Origin: Neoconidiobolus thromboides FSU 785
Lineage: Eukaryota > Entomophthoromycota > Entomophthoromycetes > Entomophthorales > Neoconidiobolaceae
Length of the DNA stretch: 23,617 nucleotides
Assembly: GCA_025603075.1 (NCBI GenBank)
Contig: MU626524.1
Span: 1 to 23,617 of the forward strand
Reading direction: 5' to 3'
Shown: piece by piece, positions 9,342 to 18,753 of the stretch
Numbering within the stretch: position 1 is the first letter of the stretch
Layout: each line of letters opens with the position of its first letter
Notes under the pieces: generated by a model
The model's database searches: none
Told to the model about the DNA's origin: nothing
Seen by the model: only the letters and a program-made list of their open reading frames with translations
Translations under genes and position numbers: made by a program

Positions 9342-10874
9342 TTAGACTAAAGGCTTAAATACAACATTAGGCATAGGGATTTTAAAATCCCCAGTATAAA
9401 ATGGCATCTTTTCATTATCTTTAGTTTCGATCCTATATTTTTGTAATAATGTACAAACAAGAGAAGTAATTTCTTGAACAGCAAAAAATCTACCTGGACA
9501 AGCATGTTTCCCCATACCAAAATTTAAAAAATCTTGAGTTACCCTGGTAGCTTTTACTTTTGGTTTTACAAATTGAAATGGATTATATTGTAATTCAAGT
9601 GGTAGTGAATTGTCTCTAGTTTTCGAATTAATCTCTTTAGATCCATAAACTTCAGGATTAAAATGGATATTCGGTAAATCAAGTGCCATTATAGTACCCT
9701 TTGGTATCTTCATACCATTAGGCAAAACTCTATCCACCTCTGTATATCTCCAAGCTTCTAAATGATTGGCGCGGTGACGTAAAGTCTCTCTTATAGTTGA
9801 ATTTAAATACTCAAACTGATCAATCTCTTGTTTGGTTAATAATGGGCTTCCAGTTTCATCCTTTTCAGCTGTTTCTATTATCTTTTTCTGTTCTTCCCTT
9901 AAAATTTTAAAATATTCTGGAAAAGCTAATAGATCAGAAATTAAACAAGTAGCATTTCTTGTGGTAGTAGAAATCGATGCAAATCCAAGTACCATAATCG
10001 CTTGAGCAATTTGATTGATGGTGTATCCCTTATCACTTAAAGCATCAACAACCCCACCAGCTTCTAATTCTTCACCATTTTTAATTCTTTTCCTTCGACT
10101 TTCAATATACTTTTCAATCCTATCATAAATAAATTTTCTTTCTTTAACTGAAGGATTATCCTTTTTAATCATATATCTGACAATTGAACTTCCAAAGAAA
10201 GGTATCAAATGCCACATCACTCCTTTTCTTAAAGTAGCATCAATTTTATTAGCATAATCCCTCAACAACTCTATCAGCTCATTATCTTTTTCTAACTCTG
10301 GTCCAAGTAAAAGAACCGCAACTGAGTTTGCTATCACTTTAGAAACAAAAAATTCCAAATCAACTCCTTCTTTTCCAGTACCTTCTCCAATTTCTTTCTG
10401 TATAACTTGATTCATTTTTTTCAAAACTTTAGGTAATGTTGTTTTTAACAATGGGTTAATAATTTCTTTAACAATAACAATAGCATTTAAACTAACTTTT
10501 GGTTTTCCAGAAGAATCTATAGCTTCCCCAATTAATTCCGATACAAAAAAAAATTGATCCCTACCTTTAGAAGTATCCATATCTATAGCTTTAGTTAAAT
10601 GTTGCATAGCTGCAGGACTAAATACGGTTACTTTTTTCCCTAAGAAATGGATGCTAAAAATATCTCCATACCGTTGTCGGCATTGAGATAAAAATTCACG
10701 TGGCTGAGCTTTTAGCTGCAAAGTGTGACCAAGAATTGGTATGTATGGCACCATTGGTGGTTCATCCGTTGGATAATAATGTACGTAAATAATATAGGTG
10801 AGATAGAATAGAAGGGAATAGATAAATAATTTATCTAGGGATAGATGCAAAATAGTTAATATATCGGATAGCAT
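9342..10874 (-). CDS. Cytochrome P450 A (intronless, fungal microsomal type)
   Basis: A complete 510-residue P450 monooxygenase, presumably ER-anchored and reduced by NADPH-P450 reductase. A hydrophobic anchor covers residues ~8-32, followed by a Pro-rich hinge with DEPPMVPYIPILGH (37-50). The I-helix is FASISTTT (298-305), the FASxxTT form found in fungal families such as ent-kaurene-oxidase-like P450s, in place of the usual AGxDTT. The K-helix ExxR is ETLR (363-366). The haem loop is FGMGKHACPG (452-461) with ligand Cys459. Substrate cannot be told from sequence; a terpenoid, sterol or lipid is plausible. No intron interrupts it, unlike P450-B. A TATA box lies 41 bp before the ATG. The flanks are rich in MITE copies. 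Family call is strong, subfamily is not. Confidence 0.93.
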   Translation of the reverse strand: MLSDILTILHLSLDKLFIYSLLFYLTYIIYVHYYPTDEPPMVPYIPILGHTLQLKAQPREFLSQCRQRYGDIFSIHFLGKKVTVFSPAAMQHLTKAIDMDTSKGRDQFFFVSELIGEAIDSSGKPKVSLNAIVIVKEIINPLLKTTLPKVLKKMNQVIQKEIGEGTGKEGVDLEFFVSKVIANSVAVLLLGPELEKDNELIELLRDYANKIDATLRKGVMWHLIPFFGSSIVRYMIKKDNPSVKERKFIYDRIEKYIESRRKRIKNGEELEAGGVVDALSDKGYTINQIAQAIMVLGFASISTTTRNATCLISDLLAFPEYFKILREEQKKIIETAEKDETGSPLLTKQEIDQFEYLNSTIRETLRHRANHLEAWRYTEVDRVLPNGMKIPKGTIMALDLPNIHFNPEVYGSKEINSKTRDNSLPLELQYNPFQFVKPKVKATRVTQDFLNFGMGKHACPGRFFAVQEITSLVCTLLQKYRIETKDNEKMPFYTGDFKIPMPNVVFKPLV

Positions 10875-10914
10875 TATTATAAAATTATAATTATTTAAGG
10901 TAGGAATTTATGAG

Positions 10915-10922
10915 TTTATATA
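10915..10922 (-). promoter_or_regulatory. TATA box of P450-A
   Basis: TATATAAA on the minus strand, 41 bp before the P450-A ATG at 10874. The spacing matches that of the ceramidase genes. Confidence 0.5.
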
Positions 10923-11556
10923 GTATTTTAATTACTTGCTTTATTTACATTATTGTATTTAAATTTTGTTTATTACAATAATAATTATACATAATTTAAT
11001 CAAATAATGAGGTTTTTATTTGCATTGAGACAATTTCAATCCAAATGTGCTATTGGCTAAAATAATTTTAGTTCTTTTTTAAACTCATAATTAACATTAA
11101 AGTTTCAAAAGCATTCATTTCATTGTGTGTGAGTATACCAACTTTTAAATAATGACATACTTTTATCTAGGTATTTATTTAATGTTTATAATGATTGCAG
11201 ACAAAAAACAGGCATTATCTTCATTTTACTTTACCTTTGTTTAGATTCTAATTTATTTCAATTATTATAAGTAACAAGTCACCCCAACTGTATCAAATCT
11301 TATAAAAAACTTTTTTAGCCCAATTTTAAAGTAAACTATATAACAAGTAATTCTAATGTCATAATATTAAAGCGTTGAGTTAAAATGTAATTATTACTTT
11401 TCTATTGTGATAACAATGACTTTCAAAAATATTTTTTATAAAATTATCTTTAGTTTCAAAAATGAACTTTATAGCACACTTTCACAAACGTTTTGTACAA
11501 TGATTTATTGCATTATATGAACAATTGAAACGAATTTTTCAACAAAGTATAACACT
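10923..11556. other. Intergenic upstream of P450-A
   Basis: AT-rich, no gene or RNA supported. It lies between the P450-A promoter and the MITE cluster. Confidence 0.5.
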
Positions 11557-11662
11557 ATATGGGGGTGTTTTTTTGTGTTTAAGAATTTTACTAACAACCT
11601 TTCTACTCAAATAGCGCTTAAGAAATGGAAAAATAATGAAATCAAAAAAAACATCCCCATAT
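11557..11662 (-). mobile_element. MITE-like repeat, copy 7 (first of a tandem pair)
   Basis: 106 bp with ATAT flanks. Ends are GGGGGTGTTTTTTTGTG and ACATCCCC; core CAAATAGCGCTTAAGAAATGG. Its right ATAT is shared with the next copy. Confidence 0.9.
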
Positions 11663-11765
11663 GGGGATGTATTTTTGTATTTAAGAATTTTACTAACAAT
11701 TTTTCCACGCAAATAGCGCTTAAAAGATGGAAAAAGTAATGAAGCCAAAAAAAACATCCCCATAT
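11659..11765 (-). mobile_element. MITE-like repeat, copy 8 (second of the tandem pair)
   Basis: Same orientation as copy 7, and it overlaps it by the single shared ATAT. Ends are GGGGATGTATTTTTG and ACATCCCC. This copy is close to consensus. The 74-residue minus ORF at 11539-11763 is simply the two tandem copies read through in one frame. Confidence 0.9.
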
Positions 11766-11960
11766 GCTGTTAAAAAAGTAAATTTAATTTTATTAAAAGT
11801 TAGTTTTATTTTAAACAAATACTTAGCGCTTAAAAATGGAAAAAGTAGTGAAGTCAAAAAACACTCCCAAATATTGACACACTTTGACCTTTTTACAAAT
11901 TTCCATTTAAGTGGAAAAGTTGTTAATAAAATTCTTAGGCACAAAAATACATTTCCATAT
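11766..11960. mobile_element. Two partial MITE-like copies, opposed
   Basis: Bases ~11815-11873 match the inner-to-right half of the repeat in the minus orientation (TTAGCGCTTAAAAATGG ... ACACTCCC). Bases ~11900-11960 match the right part in the plus orientation (TTTAAGTGGAAAAGTTGTT ... ACATTTCCATAT). Both lack one half, so the pair looks like a rearranged or nested insertion. Confidence 0.7.
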
Positions 11961-13096
11961 TAATAAATTATCAACTATCAAAAATATCAAATGTTTGGAC
12001 TCCTTTAATCCATATTGCGCCAAGTAATCTAATTATAACTATAATCTATAAATTTTTTAAAAGAAATTAATTATCAATTTATCAACAATCATTAAGTTGC
12101 CAATATCGAAAGCATGTAGCTTCAATAAAAAATATCTTATTCGAAAAGAATAGGATCATTGAAGAATCCTTCTAAGTATTCAATAAGCTTCCAACAACAA
12201 TAGATTTGCCCAAAATAACTTGGAAATTTGGTCAAATTCTTGGTAGAATTTAACTATTATTTTGAATACAGATATGACTTGAAAGCATATTTGATTTTAA
12301 TTCCTAATTTTTAATTTTTTAGAACACTTCAAAGGATCCAAAGGCCTTACTTATTTATTCCTAAAGATACCTTAAATAATGATTAATTAATAGAGACACC
12401 AAGAGAAAATAGATTTGTTTTTGGTGGTGTAAAGTTTTCTATGGTAAAATGGTAAAATCAAAAAATAGCAAATTTAATTATTGGGAAGTGTAAAAAAATT
12501 CAACATAAATTTGAAAACGAATTTCAAATTGTAATTTTAGTCAACTCTGAATAGTCTTGAATTAAAGCAAAGAAGAACTAATTATACTTTATAATTATTA
12601 ACTGATACTTCTACCATCATCATCATCTTTCAAATAAATTAATAGCTTAATAAACTATAAACCTAATATTCTTTTTAACTAAATTCACTGATTTATGATG
12701 TCATCTCTAGCCAATTATTACTACTACTTTTAAGCTTAGGATAAACTAAAACTTAAAATATGTTTTGCCATGGATGAAAGTTAAAACATCTTTAGCAATT
12801 GATAAATATAAATAATGTTATATAAAAGTAAGCAGGAGTTGGATGTATGTTTTTGTTACACAACTTAATATAAGGTTAACGAAAATATAATAAATCATAG
12901 TAATAAAATGATTTGTATTAATTTATTAAGTTTATTTAATAAGTAAACGAGATTTTTAATAAGGCTCATATTAAATAACCATGTAATTCTAAATTTGGAA
13001 GTTAAACGTAACTAAAAAACTCAAACAAGAAGTTCAAGTTTAGAATTTTATTAAATCAATTAATCATTAAATGATTAGAAATCAACTATTGAAAAG
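11961..13096. other. Non-coding stretch upstream of ceramidase 2
   Basis: AT-rich, no supported gene. A short CAT run lies at about 12616-12627. The 3' end is the ceramidase 2 promoter. Confidence 0.5.
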
Positions 13097-13106
13097 TATA
13101 AAAAGG
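13097..13106 (+). promoter_or_regulatory. TATA box of ceramidase 2
   Basis: TATAAAAAGG begins 57 bp before the ATG at 13154. It is followed by a CT-rich leader (ACTCACCTTCACTT), as is common near fungal transcription starts. Confidence 0.55.
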
Positions 13107-13153
13107 AAAAAACTCACCTTCACTTATTTAATCTTCACTTTCAAAAGTTAGAC

Positions 13154-13948
13154 ATGTTTTTAAACACAACCTCTTCTGCTCCAGGCTATTGGGGTGAAAT
13201 CACTTCCTCTGTTGATTGGTGTGAACCAAATTATGTTCATTCTCCATATGTAGCTGAAACCCTCAATACTCTTTCTTCTTTAGCCATGGTGATTATAGGC
13301 GAAATGGGAGCACGTATTAACCATAGTACACATTGGAAACAAAAATTCAGTTTTCATATGATAACAATAATAGGAATCGGAAGTATCTTATTTCATATGA
13401 GTCTAAAATATTATACTCAAATGTTAGATGAATTACCTATGTTATGGACTTCCGCTTTAATGTTTAATTTAACTTTAGATACTCGATTACAAAATTGTCC
13501 TAGTTGGGTATCTTTATTGATATTTTTTTATTCTTTGTCAGCAACGGTAATTACAGCTGTGTTTCAAGGGGAATTACAAGCTAATCTTTTTAGATTGTGT
13601 TTTGTTATTACTACTTATATATCAATCTTTATGGGGTTTCAACACTATTTAAAAAACGAAAGACAATCAAATGCTGGTAAATTATTTAAAAGAGGGTTTT
13701 TGTTTTATTTTATTGCTTCTTGTGTTTGGATTATTGATACTAAAGCTTGTAATTGGTATATTCAAAACTTAGGTTATCCAGCTTTTCATGCTTTATGGCA
13801 TGTGTTTGTTTCTTTAGGAATTTATCATTTGATTATTTATTCTAATTATTTACATCAAAATAGATTTAAATTTATTCCTAGTAAAATTGTATTTTATTAT
13901 GGTTTACCATTCTTAGTTAAAAGTAGTAAGGAGGAGTTAAAGATATAA
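13154..13948 (+). CDS. YPC1: Alkaline ceramidase, paralog 2
   Basis: Single-exon gene for a 264-residue integral membrane alkaline ceramidase. Residue numbering coincides with human ACER3 in the N-terminal half: calcium ligands D21, W22, E24, N26, E35, then S77, H81 and D92. The C-terminal zinc histidines are H212 and H216 in YPAFHALWH. About seven hydrophobic segments fit the family fold. The product should cleave ceramide or phytoceramide to free fatty acid and sphingoid base. It is roughly 70-75% identical to paralog 1; the central part after residue ~120 and the tail differ most, while the active-site surroundings are almost unchanged, which suggests both remain enzymes. The stop is 148 bp from the stop of the convergent P450-B gene. 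Confidence 0.95.
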   Translation: MFLNTTSSAPGYWGEITSSVDWCEPNYVHSPYVAETLNTLSSLAMVIIGEMGARINHSTHWKQKFSFHMITIIGIGSILFHMSLKYYTQMLDELPMLWTSALMFNLTLDTRLQNCPSWVSLLIFFYSLSATVITAVFQGELQANLFRLCFVITTYISIFMGFQHYLKNERQSNAGKLFKRGFLFYFIASCVWIIDTKACNWYIQNLGYPAFHALWHVFVSLGIYHLIIYSNYLHQNRFKFIPSKIVFYYGLPFLVKSSKEELKI

Positions 13949-14096
13949 CTGAAGTTTAAGAGTAATGTTTAATTCAAATTAATATATTTTATTATGTTAT
14001 ATTAATATAATCTCAGTCATCACATCATATCATTTTATCAAAGTTTACGAATAAACAAAAGTATATAAACTATCAATATTTTAATATAATTTCATT

Positions 14097-16095
14097 TTAA
14101 TTTATTAAAGATGCATTAACAATTAAAGGAGTATCCAAGGCCAAAACAACATGAAATTTATCATTAATTTCCAATTCTTGTTCCAATTTGAAATTAAAGT
14201 TAAAAAGTAAGGATGCTACTGTAAGATATAATTCTAACCAAGCCAAACTAATATTATTATAATAAAAATATTAATTCAGATGTATAAACAATGTATAAAA
14301 ATCAACTTACTTTCTCCCAATACAAGCTCTTGGCCCAATTAAAAAAGGCGAATAATTTTTTAAAGATTGGAGCTTACCATCTTTAATCCATCTTTCAGGT
14401 AAAAATTTATCAGATTGCTCCCAAAATGAAGATAATCGATGTAAAGCATATAAATTGACTGCTACTGAAGTCTATTTTAAAAACAATCATTATTAATATT
14501 GATCTTATTTGATTTTTATGTATTAAACAAAATAAATTTACCTCTTCTGGTAAATAATAATCTAAGATAGTACTTCCACCCTTGGGTACCATTCTAGGCA
14601 AATCACCTGCAGCTGCTGGATATAATCTTAAAGTTTCATTGATTACAGCATTCAAATAAACACATGATTCTTTACATTGAGAGTAATTTATATCCTCAAT
14701 AGTATTAAATTGTTGTTTTATTTCATCCCTTAATTTTTTCATACATTCCGGGTTTTTCAATAATAAATAAAATACCCTTTTGAAAGAGTTTGGATTAAGC
14801 TATTGTATGACATTAAAATATAAGATAAACTTACCAACTTAAAGTATTAGCAGTGGTATCAGTACCTACAAGACTGCAAAAGGATTAAGTTAATATAAAA
14901 TAATTTAAATATTATTAGTAATATAGTATTACATTTGAGCTAAAGCTTCTTCTACAATTTCATCATTCGTTAATTTTTCATTAGTTTCTGAACTTTTTCC
15001 ATTGATAATAGCTTGTAATATTGTATTCTTTTTTGGGTTTGAGTTTTCGATTGCTTGATGGGTAAACTAAAATATAACAAAAATAATTAATTTAATTAAT
15101 AATATAATAAATTGATAATTGTATTTACTTCATATAACTTCTTTACCCCATCTAATTGATAATTTTTAAAAAAAGGGAACACAATGGTCTACATTAATTT
15201 AATCTATTTAGTATTGCGATTGTTATTATGTAAAGTGTGTTCTTACTAAAGCTGAATAAATCAATAAACTTTTAATATAGCTTAAAATGGGATGATGTCC
15301 AGTTTTTAATATATCAAAATTTTTACCAAAACATAATTCCCCTATCATGTCCTATTATGATAAAGTAAATATATTAATAAAAGAATACTATTAACATTAG
15401 TATATATAATATTCACCATAGTTAAAGAATTAAAATATTTAGTTAAATCAACCGATTGATTTTGATTAATATTAATTTCTACTTTCTCTATTATTGTAGT
15501 AATCAATTGTTTAATTGTATTCTCATAGCCTAATATATTTTGATTGGAAAAACTTGGACCAATGATGGATTTCTAATATAAACAAATAAACAACTAATTA
15601 ATAGTGCAAAAAAATATAATTTCTAAAATTACTCTTATTCGATGAATGGATTTATCCCTTAAAAAAGCATTAGTAATTATACATAAAAACACCTTATATC
15701 TTATATTGTTACCTAGTAGTAAATATATTTTCTCCATTAATATCGAAATCTGAATACATTCTATCTTTTTTATAATTATAGGTAGAATAAATTTGTTTCA
15801 TTGCCTCTTCATCTGAAAATGACACTCTATTCCATCCTAATCGGATTACTTTTCCATACTCTTCATGTAAACTTAATATTTTCTTATGACTGCTTCCTAA
15901 GATTATATAAATATTCATCATATACGGGAAGATCAAGTGAGAGATTGGACCAGGTATCTTGCTCAATGGATGGTTGTAAATGACATTGTATAACTAATTG
16001 CACAGTAAGTTTGATGTTGGATTACACTTTAATAAATATGATTTTACTTTATAAAAATAATAGCTAGTTAATAATAAACAGAGGAGTGTCAACAT
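14097..16095 (-). CDS. Cytochrome P450 B (11 exons)
   Basis: Joining eleven exons gives an uninterrupted 464-residue P450. Exons on the minus strand: 16095-16048, 15993-15713, 15657-15633, 15572-15417, 15351-15247, 15188-15129, 15066-14933, 14873-14835, 14776-14542, 14471-14311, 14247-14097. Introns are 54-70 bp with GT-AG ends. Exon 1 supplies an ER anchor (MLTLLCLLLTSYYFYK), followed by HPLSKIPGP (24-32). The I-helix is AQILVGTDTT (268-277), the K-helix ETLR (330-333), PERW lies near 386-389, and the haem loop is FLIGPRACIG with Cys411. It resembles long-chain or fungal secondary-metabolism P450s, but the substrate is unknown. Exon 3 is only 25 bp and exon 8 only 39 bp. A TATA-like TATATAAATA lies ~70-80 bp upstream. 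Exon edges are from motif continuity, not transcripts. Confidence 0.9.
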
Positions 16096-16164
16096 GGTTT
16101 CAAAAGTTATTATAACAAAAATGATAATTTTTTTAAATCTTCTTACTTGAATACTTTTAATGCT

Positions 16165-16174
16165 TTATTTATAT
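16165..16174 (-). promoter_or_regulatory. TATA-like box of P450-B
   Basis: TATATAAATA on the minus strand, about 70-80 bp before the ATG at 16095. Confidence 0.4.
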
Positions 16175-18682
16175 ATTCTCATCATCTTGACACTTTTCAT
16201 ATCACTTATTAAAACTCAAACTTACCACAAATAGCCATTTGATATTTGATTTGGTGTTTAACTTCACTTTTCTTACAAATCTTTAAATTTCGCTGTTTTT
16301 AAAATTTCCAAATCCAGCGTTTTAACAAGTTTATTCAATAAAAATCATAACTGTAATCATTAAAAGTATCCGAGAAACCAGAAGAGATTCTTAAGGCTCA
16401 CTTTGTTGTGAGATGAAATATACCATAGGAAACCCCTTACTTCTATTCTTTAAATGATAACAACACAAGAAACTACCTTCCCCTAACTCACATTATAACT
16501 TCACAAATAAAGTTAATCTAATACTACCAGATAATAACATCAAACTATTAGTAATCCCAACTTTTCTTTTTAGCTGATACTTATGAAAAAAACCATCCCA
16601 ATTTATTCCTTAGTCCAAAACAAATGATTACAGCTACTGCTGCTTTATTGAGACCTAATTAACTACTTATTTAAGAATAAAATTAAAGTCAAAATCAAGT
16701 CGAAACATGAATTAGGCTTCAAAAAAATTAATAGAACAAACGGTTGACTCTAAAAATTACCGCAACTTGGGGCTTCAATAAGCTGGAACGCTTGTATCAA
16801 CCTTAATTTTGGATTTCATAATTTAATTTGAGCCCAATAAAGTAAGATTGAGTTAAAGTATAAAAAATATGATAAAGTAAAAGATAATCAAAAGGTTGAA
16901 TAAACCTCATTATTAAAAAAATATATCACCAGTTTCTCGAAAATTTCTAAATGCGGGAAAGGGTTAAGGTTCAAGAATAGTACAACTATATTTGATATCT
17001 TGATGGATTAGGTGTCACCAGAGGATAACATGGATTGAATTAATAATATAAGAGAAATAACAAGTTTAACAGAATTGAAGAATAGGTTGATTAGATTCTA
17101 TTTTAATGATGGTTAGTTATTGTTTGAGATTAGTTTATGCTATTTATGGAGGGATTCTGAAGGCTAATTTTTTCATAGTTTATTTGTTTCAAGATGTTAA
17201 GATGTTGGGATAAAAAGGAATTAAGATAAAATTATATACAATAAATATTAAACACTCGAACCAATTATATCTTTTCGAAAAGCTCACTTCGATTATATTA
17301 ATATTATGTAATTAACTTTATTGCTAAATGTTTTAAAATAATAACAAATAACCTTATAAACTCATTAACTCGCTATTACTATTATTACTTTAAAAGACAA
17401 TTATGTTGCCAAATTTAAAATATCTAATTTTAAGTTGACATTTTTTAATTAAATTTGAAATGTTCGTTAATATTTTTTTAGCCTTTTATAAAAAAATAAT
17501 TCATGCAGAATTTTAAAATAAGCTTTATGTTAAAATGCCACTACTTACTTTTATTTACATTCAAATGTACAGTTTTTTGAAGACTCTTCGGCTCTTATTT
17601 CTAGTTGTTTCTTTCAAAGCCTAATCCTCTTAACTTTCAACAAGATCTATATCTAAAAATTTACCCTTAAATGAAAGGTAGAACTGCATAAGTAAATAAT
17701 AAGAGTATTCAAGCTGTAAAAATGACTAGCTTTTGAATAACTCAAGGGTTATTTCTTTTTATTAAGTTGTTTTTTCTTTTATTCATCTGTTAATTAAAAT
17801 GAAACATCCCAGATTATGTGAATTATAATTTCTTTAACATTAATATTGGGCTTTATGGAAATGAAATTATTTTAGATACTTACTGTTGTAGTCAATAACC
17901 TTATCATTTTTAACAAAATAATTTTTTAAAATATTGACAGCAATAGTTGGTGATTAATTCAATAATAGCAACTTTTTGATTCTTTTAATAAGTAAAGACG
18001 TTATTAATGAATGTTACCATATAATTTTTAATGAATGATTTAAGGATATCAATTTTTTAACATTTATTTTTTATGGGTATTTAATTTCCCCTTGAGCTTA
18101 GAAACCTCAAAGTTAAATAAAAATCAAAGCAAGCTCCGTGGACTATTATCTAACTTGTATCAACTATATAAACAGCTAAGAGTAAATCAATTTAAACAAT
18201 ATAACTAAACTATCAATCTTATTCAAATATTTAGTTGATGTTACACTTAGATTCAAAATTAGAGTGTCAATGTGCTAAATCATAGATTAATAAACTTTTT
18301 AAACTTTTGAGTTTATTAAGCAAACTAAAAATAGATTTTATTTATTACACCTGTTCTAGTCTATAGTTTCGGAAAAATAAAGTTAGTCGATTTGTATAAA
18401 GTTTTTTTGTAAAAATGAAAGATATTCGATATATCAATATAGCTAAAAATAAAGTAATAAGTAGGCTCATATAGTATGTATATAATCTTTAGATTAAATG
18501 ATAGTTAAAAATTTACTAAATATCAACAGCTTAACTATATACTTAATATATTAAGATATTTTAAAGATTCAAAAGACGGCATAATTCAGAATAAATCAAA
18601 TATTATTCAATCCTTAAACTAAAAACTAAATTAAATGGTGAGCATTTATGGATTTGAGGAGAAAAAACCTAGAATGAATAAT
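16175..18682. other. Longest gene-empty stretch
   Basis: About 2.5 kb without a supported gene, RNA or MITE copy. It includes fragments related to 6420-6480 (at ~16375-16435) and to 5640-5800 (at ~16628-16795). Otherwise it is AT-rich and featureless by eye. Confidence 0.5.
16628..16795 (+). repeat. Diverged dispersed repeat, copy B
   Basis: Counterpart of copy A at 5640-5800, in the same orientation, with the same order of short conserved blocks and about 60-70% identity by eye. No termini or coding capacity seen. Confidence 0.5.
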
Positions 18683-18690
18683 TATATAAA
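18683..18690 (+). promoter_or_regulatory. TATA-like box of four-TM protein gene
   Basis: TATATAAA begins 71 bp before the ATG at 18754. A second TATAAAA ends just before the ATG and is too close to serve that start. Confidence 0.4.
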
Positions 18691-18753
18691 CATCACTTTC
18701 TATTTCCAAGCCCATAATTTTATTTAAAATTAATATATTAAACAATATAAAAT

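Noticed and set aside
3620-11150. Recurrent ATACCAAC (near 9, 3625, 7295, 11137) also present in the TIR ends
   Set aside because: Only eight bases, with no consistent flank or spacing. A slight excess over expectation cannot be judged without a count across the genome.
11720-11963. ORFs on both strands in the MITE cluster
   Set aside because: They arise from tandem and partial repeat copies and are not consistent between strands.
15801-15983. 60-residue plus-strand ORF
   Set aside because: Antisense shadow of P450-B exon 2, whose P450 motifs are clear on the minus strand.
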